Of a stretch of DNA of 17,825 nt, positions 6,448-14,161 are shown one piece after another (position 1 is the first letter of the stretch; every line of letters begins with the position of its first letter). The notes below the pieces were generated by a model, which saw only the letters and a program-made list of their open reading frames with translations, was not told the origin of the DNA and did no database searches. Source of the stretch: Syntrophomonas sp. Lineage in GTDB: Bacteria; Bacillota; Syntrophomonadia; Syntrophomonadales; Syntrophomonadaceae. The stretch covers positions 1 through 17,825 of the forward strand of contig JAQVXF010000005.1 in NCBI GenBank assembly GCA_028709355.1. Direction: 5' to 3'. Position numbers and translations under genes: made by a program.

Positions 6448-7596
6448 ATGGATTTTAGTTTGGGCGAAGAGTCATTAATGATGCGGGACATGTTCCGCAA
6501 ATTTTCCAAAAACGAGGTAGAACCACTGGCGGCGGAAATCGACCGCACCCATCAGTTCCCGATGGAAACCTTCAAGAAAATGGCCGGATTAGGCTTGTGT
6601 GGTCTTCCCATTCCCGAGGAATGGGGCGGAGCCGGGGCCACTTATCTGGACTTTGCCATATTTGTAGAAGAGCTGGCTAAATGCTGCGCTTCGACAGCGG
6701 TCATCATGAGCGTTCATACCGGTCTGGGCTGCATGAGCACGTGGCTATATGGCGGCCAACGTGTGAAGGAGAAATATCTCAAAGCCCTGGCCACCGGGGA
6801 GATCGTTGGAGCTTACGCGCTGACAGAACCCAATGCTGGTTCCGATGCTGCCTCCATCAAATGCAAAGCCGAGGATAAAGGAGACTATTTCCTCATCAAC
6901 GGCAGCAAGATCTTCATCACCAATGGCGGAATCGCCACCACCTACTGCACCTTTGTCAAGACCGACCCCACCCAGGGAGCGGGGAAAGGGATCACCTGCC
7001 TCCAGATCGAGAAGGACACCCCTGGTTTCACCATGAGCAAACCAGTCCAGAAGATGGGCATGAACGGTTCACCCACAGTAGAACTCTATTTTGAAGATGT
7101 CAAAGTGCCTAAGGAAAACATGCTCGGCGTTCAAAACGACGGGTTCCAGGTGGCCATGGGCCTCCTTGCCGGTGGACGAGTCACCATAGCCGCCCAGGGA
7201 TTAGGCATCGGTGAAGGAGCCCTGGATTTCACCAACCAATACATCAAGGAAAGACAACAATTCGGCAAACCATTGGCAGCCAACCAAGGAGTGCAGTTTA
7301 TGATCGCCGACATGGCCACCGCCCTGGATGCGGCTCAGATGTTGGTCTATCGGGCTGCCTGGCTCAAGGACAACAAGTTGCCTCACAACAAAGAGGCATC
7401 CATGGCCAAGAAATTTGCCACTGACACCAGTATGGAAGTTTGCACCAATTGCGTGCAGTTGATGGGCGGCTATGGTTACTGCAACGAGTTCCCAGTCGAG
7501 CGCATGATGCGCGACGTCAAGATCACCCAGATCTACGAAGGTTCCAACCAGATTCAACGTATGATTATCGGCCGCGAAGTCATCGGCAAGTGGTAA
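6448..7596 (+). CDS. Acyl-CoA dehydrogenase (short-chain, butyryl-CoA type)
   Basis: An FAD-dependent enzyme of 382 residues, matching the short-chain dehydrogenase family; it would oxidise butyryl-CoA to crotonyl-CoA. Both family signatures are present: ALTEPNAGSD (124-133) and QLMGGYGYCNEFPVERMMRD (337-356). The catalytic base is E364 in QIYEGSNQIQR, the position used by short-chain members. AAGGAG (6431-6436) precedes ATG by 11 nt. Its electron acceptor, normally electron-transfer flavoprotein, is not encoded in this window, so electrons must leave through genes elsewhere. The 133 nt to the next gene hold only a weak GGGAC-AAC-GTCCC hairpin (7647-7659) and no T-run, so the operon probably continues. 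Confidence 0.95.
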   Translation: MDFSLGEESLMMRDMFRKFSKNEVEPLAAEIDRTHQFPMETFKKMAGLGLCGLPIPEEWGGAGATYLDFAIFVEELAKCCASTAVIMSVHTGLGCMSTWLYGGQRVKEKYLKALATGEIVGAYALTEPNAGSDAASIKCKAEDKGDYFLINGSKIFITNGGIATTYCTFVKTDPTQGAGKGITCLQIEKDTPGFTMSKPVQKMGMNGSPTVELYFEDVKVPKENMLGVQNDGFQVAMGLLAGGRVTIAAQGLGIGEGALDFTNQYIKERQQFGKPLAANQGVQFMIADMATALDAAQMLVYRAAWLKDNKLPHNKEASMAKKFATDTSMEVCTNCVQLMGGYGYCNEFPVERMMRDVKITQIYEGSNQIQRMIIGREVIGKW

Positions 7597-7729
7597 TCGA
7601 ATCGTTGAACTCTTGCACCAGCAGTCATACCAGGGAGATCGAACCCGGGACAACGTCCCAAGCGTAAAAGTGTTCAGACCCGACACACAGGCTTAGGTAG
7701 ACCCCCAAAAAAATAGAGGAGGTAGATCA

Positions 7730-8707
7730 ATGGGTAAGATTAACAAGATAACCCTGAAGGAAGCTGCCGGTCTGATCAAAGATGGTGATATGCTGTCGTT
7801 TAGTGGCTTCACTATTTGGCGCCGTCCCATGGCCTTGATCTATGAGTTGGTCCGCCAAGGTAAAAAGGACCTCCACCTGTTTGAAGTAAACGGCGGTACC
7901 CATACTGAAGTGCTGGCCGGAGCAGGTTGCGTAAAGATGTGGGAATCCTGCTGGGTAGGGCATGAGCTCTATGGAAAACTCGGCGAAGCGGTAGCACGCG
8001 GGCAGGTCGAAGGTTCGATTTTAGTTGAGGACTATTCCCATGCCCAATGTGTTGCTCGGTTGCTGGCCGGGGCCTATGGTCTTCCTTTCTTCCCGACTGC
8101 TTTGGCGATGGGGACCGATATTTTAAATCCCAAGTTTGACATGCTGGGCAAGGCTGGACTACGGGATGGCTCCAATCCCAAGATACCCCTGAAGAAATAC
8201 GACACCATCCAGGACCCCATGTATGATATGGGGAAAATGTTGCTGATGCCGGCTGCCAATCCCAATTGGGCGCTCGTATACGCCCAGCAGGTAGGAGATG
8301 AAGGCACAGTCAGAGTGCTTGCCCAAACATATGTGGACCTGGAGGTCATCAAGGCCGCCGACAAGGTTATCGTCATCGCCGAGGAGATCGTACCCGACAG
8401 CTACTTGAGGGATGACCCGGCTGCCAATATCGCCCCAGGATACGCGATTGATTACGTTATCGAACAACCCTATGGAGCTCACCCGACCGGTTCCCAGTTC
8501 TTCTACGACGTCGATGCCGATTTCATTAGGACTTTCTACCAAGCTTCCAAAAACGCCGATGCTTATAAGAAGTGGGCTGACGAATGGATCTTCGGAGTTG
8601 ACGGTTTTGATGGATACCTGGAAAAACTCGGTGCCAACCGGCTCCTGAAACTGAAAGCCAACAGTGTCATGGGCTATTCGACTACTGTGAAAAGGGGGAC
8701 GAGATAG
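7730..8707 (+). CDS. CoA-transferase subunit A (family I, glutaconate CoA-transferase type)
   Basis: A 325-residue alpha subunit of a two-subunit family I CoA transferase. Length and motifs (SFSGFTIWRRPMALIYELVR near 23-42, FEVNGGTHTEVLAGAGCV near 51-68, FFPTALAMGTDI near 120-131) fit the glutaconate CoA-transferase A group (about 320 residues) rather than the shorter AtoD/ScoA group. It moves CoA between acyl-CoA and a free acid together with the next gene's product; in this operon the natural reading is activation of the incoming fatty acid with acetyl-CoA. AGGAGG (7717-7722) stands 7 nt before ATG. Its TAG directly abuts the next ATG, so the subunits are translationally coupled. The substrate is inferred; relatives also act on dicarboxylates, and some acyl-CoA ring hydrolases share the fold. 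Confidence 0.88.
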   Translation: MGKINKITLKEAAGLIKDGDMLSFSGFTIWRRPMALIYELVRQGKKDLHLFEVNGGTHTEVLAGAGCVKMWESCWVGHELYGKLGEAVARGQVEGSILVEDYSHAQCVARLLAGAYGLPFFPTALAMGTDILNPKFDMLGKAGLRDGSNPKIPLKKYDTIQDPMYDMGKMLLMPAANPNWALVYAQQVGDEGTVRVLAQTYVDLEVIKAADKVIVIAEEIVPDSYLRDDPAANIAPGYAIDYVIEQPYGAHPTGSQFFYDVDADFIRTFYQASKNADAYKKWADEWIFGVDGFDGYLEKLGANRLLKLKANSVMGYSTTVKRGTR

Positions 8708-9511
8708 ATGACTGCAAAAAACTATGCAGAAAACTACAAAGGCGCTGATCTATTAGCCGTTGCTGCGGCCAGGGAAGTTCAAGACGGCGATATCGTTTTC
8801 GCCGGCACCGGTCTGCCCATGTTGGCCATCGCACTGGCCCAGATCACCAACGCCCCCAATGCAGTATGTATATACGAAGCCGGCAGTATCGACGGCCGGC
8901 CCAAAGACCTGCCCGCTTCAGTAGGAGACGCTCGTTGTGCTACCCAATCCTCAGTTGCCGCTGGTCTGACAGAAGCCTTCTACGGCCAGCTCCACAACGG
9001 ATACGTAGATCTGGCCTTCCTGGGGGGCGCCGAAATCGATAAGTATGGCAACGTTAACACTACCGTCGTGGGTGATTACGCCGCTCCCAAGAAGCGTTTC
9101 ACCGGCAGCGGCGGCAACCCGGACATCAACTCCTTTGCCCGCCGAACCGTGTTCATAATGGTGCAGGAGAAACGCCGTTTCAAGGATAAAGTCGATTACA
9201 TCACCTCCCCGGGTTGGCTCATTCCGGACTGGCCCTCTGGAGAGATGAAACCCAAAAAGGAAGTATACGGCAAGTTCTTCAACGGGGGGCTCTCCGCGGT
9301 TATAACCAATATGGCGGTGTTCCGGTTCGATGAGGACGGAATCATGTACCTGGATACGGTCCATCCTGGATTCACTCCCGAGCAGGTCAAGGACAACTGT
9401 GAATTCGATCTGAACATTTCCAGGTGCAAGGGTGTAACTGAAAAACCAACGGTGGAAGAGATTGAGCTTCTTTACAAAGTGGTCGATCGGGAAGGAATAT
9501 TCCTCCCCTAA
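8708..9511 (+). CDS. CoA-transferase subunit B (family I, glutaconate CoA-transferase type)
   Basis: A 267-residue beta subunit, nearly the length of glutaconate CoA-transferase B (266). The likely nucleophile is E57 in CIYEAGSIDG, which would carry the CoA thioester; the assignment rests on its position relative to the family. Other family stretches are LAFLGGAEIDKYGNVNTT (102-119) and GSGGNPDI (133-140). The start codon follows the A subunit's stop without a gap; AAGGGGG (8692-8698) supplies the ribosome site. A terminator follows at 9620-9647, so this is the last gene of the operon. Presence of the glutamate argues for CoA transfer rather than for the hydrolase relatives, but does not settle the substrate. 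Confidence 0.88.
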   Translation: MTAKNYAENYKGADLLAVAAAREVQDGDIVFAGTGLPMLAIALAQITNAPNAVCIYEAGSIDGRPKDLPASVGDARCATQSSVAAGLTEAFYGQLHNGYVDLAFLGGAEIDKYGNVNTTVVGDYAAPKKRFTGSGGNPDINSFARRTVFIMVQEKRRFKDKVDYITSPGWLIPDWPSGEMKPKKEVYGKFFNGGLSAVITNMAVFRFDEDGIMYLDTVHPGFTPEQVKDNCEFDLNISRCKGVTEKPTVEEIELLYKVVDREGIFLP

Positions 9512-9556
9512 ACGATCTGTGTCTGTATTGTAGGTATGAATCAGCGGCATAATTAC

Positions 9557-9575
9557 TACAGGTTTGTTACCTGTA
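9557..9575. repeat. Perfect inverted repeat in the operon 3' region
   Basis: TACAGGT-TTGTT-ACCTGTA, 7-bp arms with a 5-nt loop, 45 bp after the CoA-transferase B stop and 45 bp before the terminator. It has no T-run. It may stabilise the 3' end of the message or be an operator for the downstream gene. Confidence 0.4.
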
Positions 9576-9619
9576 TGCCAGTACCATAGTCATCTTGGTA
9601 ACACCTCCCCTTCTAATAT

Positions 9620-9647
9620 GCCCTGGCATCCTTGCCAGGGCTTTTTT
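9620..9647 (+). terminator. Intrinsic terminator ending the beta-oxidation operon
   Basis: GCCCTGGCA (9620-9628), loop TCCT, TGCCAGGGC (9633-9641), then six T. The 9-bp stem is perfect and GC-rich. It separates the CoA-transferase genes from the CaiB-family gene, which therefore probably has its own promoter or depends on read-through. Confidence 0.92.
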
Positions 9648-9732
9648 ATTAAGGGAATGAGAGCTACTGCTCCCGAGTGGAGAAGCAAGCCTGGGATGCC
9701 TGGCACGATGATCAGTAGAATGGAGGGAGTTT

Positions 9733-10914
9733 ATGAGTTTACCACTAGAAGGAATCAGAGTCCTGGATCTGTCCAGATACCTGCCCGGGCCTTTTTGCAC
9801 CCAGATACTGGCGGACTTCGGAGCCGAGGTCATCAAGGTGGAAGATCCCAGAGGCGGCGACCTGGGCCGCACCTTAACGCCGGTCATCGAGGGGGAGAGT
9901 GCTCGTTTCCCTACCGTAAACCGCAATAAGAAAAGTGTCACCCTAGATCTCAAACAGCTGGCCGGGAAGGATGTCTTCAAGAAACTAGTAGCTGGTGCCG
10001 ACATTGTAGTGGATCAGTTCCGCCCGGGGGTGATGACCAAGATGGGCTTGGGCTATGAATCCCTTAATGCCATAAATAAGCGTATAATCTATTGCGCCAT
10101 AACCGGCTATGGTTGGACCGGTCCATTGAAGGATGCGGCCGGCCACGACCTAAACTATCTCAATCTGGCCGGGGTGACTGGTATGACCGGAGTCTATAAG
10201 GGGCGCCCGGCAATGTCGGGAGTCCAGATCGCTGACATCGCCGGAGGCACGCTTTACGCGGTCATCGCCATACTATTGGCCCTGGCCAGTCGAGAAAAAA
10301 CCGGGGAGGGCCAGTTCTGCGATGTAGCCATGCTGGATTGCTCCATAAGCCTGCTGGCCTATACGCTGGGTGAGTGGGCCGGCTGGGGCCGATTGCCGGA
10401 GATGGGCAACGACGTCCTGACCGGAGGTTATGCCTGCTACAATGTCTATGAGACCAAAGACGGCAAACATGTCAGTTTGGGAGCGGTAGAAGACAAGTTC
10501 TGGGCCCAGTTCTGCCAAAAATTAGACCGGGCTGAATACATCAAAACCCAATGGAAGCCAGACCTCCAACCGGATATGCAGTCAGACATCCGTGAGATCA
10601 TGATAACTAAGACCCGAGATGAATGGGTGGAGTTCTTCGCCACCGATGATATCTGCTTCACTCCCGTCCTGACCATGGAGGAGATGTGCAACCATCCCCA
10701 GGTGGTAGCCCGGGACATGATCCTGAAACTGACCAATTTCAAAGGCTCCGGGCGCGACATACCATTGACCGGGGTACCCATCAAACTTTCGGCCACCCCA
10801 GGGGTAGCCAAGCTGACCTTCCCGGCTCTGGGGCAAGACACCGATGACGTCCTTCAGGGGGTCGGTTTTAGCGAGTCCCAGATCAAGGAGTTGCAGCAGC
10901 AAGGCATTGTCTAG
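9733..10914 (+). CDS. CaiB/BaiF family protein (acyl-CoA racemase or family III CoA transferase)
   Basis: A 393-residue CaiB/BaiF-fold protein. The N-terminus (LEGIRVLDLSRYLPGPFCTQ, LADFGAEVIKVEDP) is diagnostic. The conserved aspartate that carries CoA in family III transferases is D168 in VQIADIAGG. The protein also has H138-D139 in GHDLNYLNLAG and E253 in GAVEDKFW, the positions occupied by the catalytic histidine and glutamate of alpha-methylacyl-CoA racemases. I therefore slightly favour a racemase for 2-methyl-branched acyl-CoA, though a transferase role is not excluded. GGAGG (9722-9726) lies 6 nt before ATG. It sits alone between two terminators, next to but outside the beta-oxidation operon. 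I found no convincing promoter: a -24-like TGGCACG at 9701 lacks a -12 partner. Confidence 0.88.
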   Translation: MSLPLEGIRVLDLSRYLPGPFCTQILADFGAEVIKVEDPRGGDLGRTLTPVIEGESARFPTVNRNKKSVTLDLKQLAGKDVFKKLVAGADIVVDQFRPGVMTKMGLGYESLNAINKRIIYCAITGYGWTGPLKDAAGHDLNYLNLAGVTGMTGVYKGRPAMSGVQIADIAGGTLYAVIAILLALASREKTGEGQFCDVAMLDCSISLLAYTLGEWAGWGRLPEMGNDVLTGGYACYNVYETKDGKHVSLGAVEDKFWAQFCQKLDRAEYIKTQWKPDLQPDMQSDIREIMITKTRDEWVEFFATDDICFTPVLTMEEMCNHPQVVARDMILKLTNFKGSGRDIPLTGVPIKLSATPGVAKLTFPALGQDTDDVLQGVGFSESQIKELQQQGIV

Positions 10915-10959
10915 CAACCGACAGCGATCTACCGGATTCCCACCACCCTAATCACATAG

Positions 10960-11009
10960 AAGAGGCTGTCCCCAGAGTCATCTACCGACTCGAAGGAGAG
11001 CCTCTTTTT
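10960..11009 (+). terminator. Intrinsic terminator after the CaiB-family gene
   Basis: Outer stem AAGAGGCT (10960-10967) with AGCCTCTT (10999-11006), enclosing a second stem GAGTC (10975-10979) with GACTC (10987-10991), then a short T-run to 11009. It lies 45 bp after the CaiB-family stop, in the gap before the convergent hslU end. Confidence 0.75.
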
Positions 11010-11032
11010 AACTTCGCCTCATGATTAGTTAA

Positions 11033-11084
11033 CATTGCCGGCGAGAACCTGATAGGTGATTCTTCCCTGTTGCCGCTGGCAATG
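11033..11084. repeat. Imperfect inverted repeat between convergent operons
   Basis: CATTGCCGGC (11033-11042) and GCTGGCAATG (11075-11084) pair at 9 of 10 positions. The 32-nt interior can fold further (ACCT-GAT-AGGT). It lies in the 321-nt non-coding gap 10915-11235. No reading frame there is convincing. The element may be a structured 3' end or transcript boundary. Confidence 0.4.
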
Positions 11085-11140
11085 CATACTGCGCAACACG
11101 CAATCTCATTTTCCCAAGAGAACTTTTCCAGTTCACCAGT

Positions 11141-11192
11141 AAAAAAAAGAACCTCCTAGACTCGATCTGTTAGGGTGTCATCTGCCCTGAAC
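11141..11192 (-). terminator. Possible terminator of the minus-strand housekeeping operon
   Basis: Read on the minus strand downstream of hslU: GTT-(C)-AGGG and CCCTAAC form a 7-bp stem with one bulge (11169-11175 with 11185-11192), and a run of eight T follows further on (plus-strand A-run 11141-11148). The gap of about 20 nt between stem and T-run is longer than usual; a weaker stem (CCTA/TAGG) lies nearer. Plausible but not strong. Confidence 0.35.
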
Positions 11193-11235
11193 TGCCAGCT
11201 TGCACTTATTGTTGATCGCATCAGCCGCGATACGC

Positions 11236-12636
11236 TCACAGGATATAGCGACTCAGATCCTCATCCTGGACGATCTTAGCAAGCCTGGTCTCCACATATG
11301 TCTTGTCGATCAATATATCCTGGCCCTGCATATAAGCTGCTTCAAACAGGAGATCCTCCAGGACTTTTTCCATAATGGTATGGAGGCGACGGGCTCCGAT
11401 GTTTTCAGTGCGGGCGTTGACTTCGAAGGCAATTTCAGCGATATACTCGACTGCCTCATCCGAGAAAGCCAGCTCCAAACGTTCAGTCCCCATCAATGCG
11501 GTATATTGTTTCAAGAGAGAGTTGTGGGGTTCACGCAGGATCCTGACCAGATCTTCCTTTTTCAAGTTATCCAGTTCCACCCGGATTGGAAAGCGGCCCT
11601 GCAGCTCCGGGATAAGATCGGAAGGCTTGCTGACATGGAAAGCCCCGGCCGCAATAAACAGGATATGATCGGTCTTGACCGGTCCGTATTTGGTTATAAC
11701 CGTAGACCCCTCGATGATCGGCAGTATATCGCGCTGTACCCCGCCGCGTGACACATCAGGTCCGTATGATCCTTCTTTGCTGGCGATTTTGTCAATTTCA
11801 TCCAGAAAGACCAGCCCATCCTGCTCCACCCTGCGGATGGCTTCACGGTTGGCCTCGTCGGTATCGATCAGGCGCATCGCTTCCTCATGGCTCAGTATCT
11901 GGCGCGCCTCTCTAACTTTGAGCTTGCGCTTTTTGCTGGACTTGGGCAGGAGTCCGCCCAGCATGTCCTGGATATTAACCCCCATCTCTTCTACCCCCGA
12001 CCCAGAGATGATCTCCATGAAGGCATTGTTCTTTTCCTCTACTTCTATCTCCACTATCTGGTCTTCCAGTTCCTTGCGGGCCAGTTTCCGGCGGATGATT
12101 TCCCTTTGACTCTCCGCCTCGTTCAGCTGGCGGCGGTGATCATCATCCTCGCGCGGACTGCTCTGCACCTGCCCCATCAGGAATTCCAGGGGATTCTTCC
12201 CATAACCGGGCCGTTTCGTCGGCAGCGGATAAAGACAGTCGATAAGCCTTTCCTCCGCCAACACCGCCCCTTTTTCCCGGACCTCTTCCAGCTTCTCCTG
12301 CTTGACCATCCGCACCGCGGTTTCGACCAAATCCCGGATCATGGAATCGACATCACGTCCTACGTATCCCACTTCGGTGAATTTGCTGGCTTCCACCTTT
12401 ATGAAGGGTGCCTTGACCAACTTGGCCAGGCGGCGGGCTATCTCTGTCTTGCCCACCCCGGTCGAACCTATCATAATAATATTCTTGGGATAAATCTCCT
12501 CCCTCAATTCCGGAGCCAGCAGCTTGCGCCGGTAACGGTTGCGCAGGGCTATAGCCACGGCTTTTTTGGCCTCCTGTTGGCCCACGATATACTTGTCCAA
12601 CTCCTCGACAATCTCTCTGGGGGTAAGATTATGCAA
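11236..12636 (-). CDS. hslU: ATP-dependent protease ATPase subunit HslU (ClpY)
   Basis: AAA+ unfoldase that feeds substrates to HslV. From the TTG chosen here it has 466 residues. Visible are Walker A GSTGVGKT (57-64; the family more often has GPTGVGKT), the pore loop GYVG (90-93), the acidic, charged I-domain (about 105-245), Walker B LVFLDE (275-280), the sensor-2 region GARRLHT (414-420) and the C-terminal tail LSRYIL that inserts into HslV. AAGGAG lies 8 nt before the TTG at 12636 but only 2 nt before the in-frame TTG at 12642, so the shorter start (MHNLTPREIV) is preferred; it also matches the family N-terminus. It is the last gene of the minus-strand run, where Bacillus would have codY next. 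Confidence 0.95.
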   Translation of the reverse strand: MHNLTPREIVEELDKYIVGQQEAKKAVAIALRNRYRRKLLAPELREEIYPKNIIMIGSTGVGKTEIARRLAKLVKAPFIKVEASKFTEVGYVGRDVDSMIRDLVETAVRMVKQEKLEEVREKGAVLAEERLIDCLYPLPTKRPGYGKNPLEFLMGQVQSSPREDDDHRRQLNEAESQREIIRRKLARKELEDQIVEIEVEEKNNAFMEIISGSGVEEMGVNIQDMLGGLLPKSSKKRKLKVREARQILSHEEAMRLIDTDEANREAIRRVEQDGLVFLDEIDKIASKEGSYGPDVSRGGVQRDILPIIEGSTVITKYGPVKTDHILFIAAGAFHVSKPSDLIPELQGRFPIRVELDNLKKEDLVRILREPHNSLLKQYTALMGTERLELAFSDEAVEYIAEIAFEVNARTENIGARRLHTIMEKVLEDLLFEAAYMQGQDILIDKTYVETRLAKIVQDEDLSRYIL

Positions 12637-12650
12637 GTTCAAATCTCCTT
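12637..12650 (-). promoter_or_regulatory. Ribosome binding site that decides the hslU start
   Basis: On the minus strand AAGGAG (12650-12645) is followed by 8 nt and then TTG at 12636. The upstream TTG at 12642 lies only 2 nt from the site, too close for normal initiation. Confidence 0.6.
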
Positions 12651-12660
12651 TTTGATCAGT

Positions 12661-13194
12661 CTATTCAACAACCTCCACGCTAATGCGGTCATTAGTATAT
12701 ACGCATATTTCGCTGGCGATTTTCAGTGCCTCATGAGCAATCTCCGCTGCAGACAGGTCGGTGAAGCGGGCCAAAGCCCGGGCGGCCGCCAAAGCATAGG
12801 ATCCCCCGGAACCGATCGCGGTTATGCCATCATCCGGTTCGATAACTTCACCATTACCGGAAACTATAAACATCTTATCCCGGTCGGCTACTATCAGCAG
12901 GGCTTCCAATTTGCGCAATATCCGGTCGGAGCGCCACTCCTTGGCTATCTCCACCGCCGCCCGGGTCAGGTTACCACCCATGGCTTTGAGCTTCTCCTCG
13001 AATTTGGCGAACAGGGTGAAGGCATCAGCAACCGAACCGGCAAAACCCGCTATGACTTTGCCTTCATATATCTTTCTGATCTTGACGGCATTATTCTTCA
13101 TAACCACATTCTGGCCGAAGGTCACCTGGCCGTCACCGGCAATCGCCATCTGACTGCCCTTCTTAACCGCTACTATCGTCGTCGCTTCGAACAC
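12661..13194 (-). CDS. hslV: ATP-dependent protease proteolytic subunit HslV (ClpQ)
   Basis: A 177-residue peptidase subunit of the HslUV protease. The N-terminus reads MFEATTIVAV. By analogy with the family, removal of four residues would expose T5 as the nucleophile of this proteasome-like threonine protease. GDGQVTFGQ, KIRKIYEGKVIAGFAGSVADAF, EWRSDRILRKLEA and the C-terminal GSGGSYALAAARAL are all characteristic. It starts with GTG behind a strong GGAGGTGA site and ends 24 nt before the hslU start, so the two subunits are co-expressed. It begins 6 nt after the xerC stop. Confidence 0.96.
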   Translation of the reverse strand: MFEATTIVAVKKGSQMAIAGDGQVTFGQNVVMKNNAVKIRKIYEGKVIAGFAGSVADAFTLFAKFEEKLKAMGGNLTRAAVEIAKEWRSDRILRKLEALLIVADRDKMFIVSGNGEVIEPDDGITAIGSGGSYALAAARALARFTDLSAAEIAHEALKIASEICVYTNDRISVEVVE

Positions 13195-13200
13195 AATACG

Positions 13201-14148
13201 TCACCTCCGGGGATGATTTTCTTCGTGGATGGTCTTGATTCGATCTTTGGTCAAGTGAGTATATATCTGGGTGGTGGACAATTTAACGTGGCCCAGCAAT
13301 TCCTGTACCGAGCGGAGGTCAGCACCGTTGTTCAGGAGATGGGTAGCAAACGAGTGTCGGAAAGTGTGGGGGCTGACCTTCTGGTGCAAAGCCAGCTGCT
13401 CCACATATTTGTTGATGATGTTGCGGATACTGCGGGCAGTAAGCCGATTACCGAAACGGTTCAAAAACAGGGCCGGATTACTGGTACTGTTTCGGGCCAG
13501 CAGAACCGGCCTCCCCCTGTCCATATAATTGACAATGGCGCGTTTGCTTTTAGCACCCAGCGGAGCCAATCTCTGCTTCCGGCCCTTGCCCAGGATCATG
13601 ATCCAGCCTTCCCTGAGGTCCAGGTCATCGAGATTGATCCCTACCAGTTCGCTGACCCTTACTCCTGCTGCATATAGGGTCTCCAGTATGGCCTTGTCCC
13701 GCAGTCCCCCTGGGGTCTTTGGGTCCGGCGCCTCCAGCAGCATCCGGACTTCCATGGGATATAGAAACCGGGGCAGTTTCTTCTCCTGGCGGGGGGTGGA
13801 GATATTGACGATCGGATTGCCGTCCAGGAGGTTCTCCCGGCACAAGTACCTGACAAATGAACGCAAAGCAGCCATCTTGCGGGCGATGGTAGCCCGGCTC
13901 AGCTCATGTCGATACATCTCCGCAATATACTGGCGGGTGGTAAGGTTGTCGATGCAGGCTACCGGGACGGCAGTCTTATCCATACCTTTGAAACCGGCCA
14001 TGAAGTCAAGGTATTGATCCAAGTCAGTCCTGTAACTGACCAGAGTCAATGGGGAGGCGGTCTTTTCAACCCGCAGATAAGCCAAAAACGCCGGGACCTC
14101 ATTCACCAGCCTGGTATCCCTGCCCGATTCGACTCCCATCTCGGTCAC
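13201..14148 (-). CDS. xerC: Tyrosine recombinase XerC (CodV-like)
   Basis: A 315-residue tyrosine recombinase. The N-terminal SAM-like domain (about 15-110) binds the core site. The catalytic domain carries the full set: R164 in GVRVSEL, K188 in LGKGRKQR, H261 and R264 in SPHTFRHSFATHLL, H287 in LLGHVKLSTTQ and the nucleophile Y296. Its place between trmFO and hslV is that of Bacillus codV, which encodes the Xer protein resolving chromosome dimers at dif; this context makes chromosome resolution far likelier than a mobile-element role. The GTG start lies 8 nt after GAGGAGG. A competing ATG three codons on would have a 17-nt spacer. No dif site is seen in the window. Confidence 0.93.
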   Translation of the reverse strand: MTEMGVESGRDTRLVNEVPAFLAYLRVEKTASPLTLVSYRTDLDQYLDFMAGFKGMDKTAVPVACIDNLTTRQYIAEMYRHELSRATIARKMAALRSFVRYLCRENLLDGNPIVNISTPRQEKKLPRFLYPMEVRMLLEAPDPKTPGGLRDKAILETLYAAGVRVSELVGINLDDLDLREGWIMILGKGRKQRLAPLGAKSKRAIVNYMDRGRPVLLARNSTSNPALFLNRFGNRLTARSIRNIINKYVEQLALHQKVSPHTFRHSFATHLLNNGADLRSVQELLGHVKLSTTQIYTHLTKDRIKTIHEENHPRR

Positions 14149-14161
14149 CCCCTCTCCCTCC

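Noticed and set aside
7602..7617. Sigma-54-like promoter before the CoA-transferase genes
   Set aside because: TTGC is present at -12, but the -24 GG is CG and the rest of that box does not match.
7631..7665. tRNA-like T-loop on the minus strand after the acyl-CoA dehydrogenase gene
   Set aside because: GGGTTCGATC resembles a T-loop, but there is no proper 5-bp T-stem and no acceptor or anticodon arm.
8951..9550. Minus-strand frame of 199 codons opposite the CoA-transferase B gene
   Set aside because: Antisense shadow of a well-supported coding region.
9701..9716. Sigma-54-like promoter before the CaiB-family gene
   Set aside because: TGGCACG fits the -24 box exactly, but the -12 position reads TCAGT rather than TTGCW, and the implied start would fall inside the ribosome site.
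11887..13677. Plus-strand frame of 596 codons opposite hslU, hslV and xerC
   Set aside because: Long but fully antisense to three clear genes; composition reflects the codon bias of the opposite strand.
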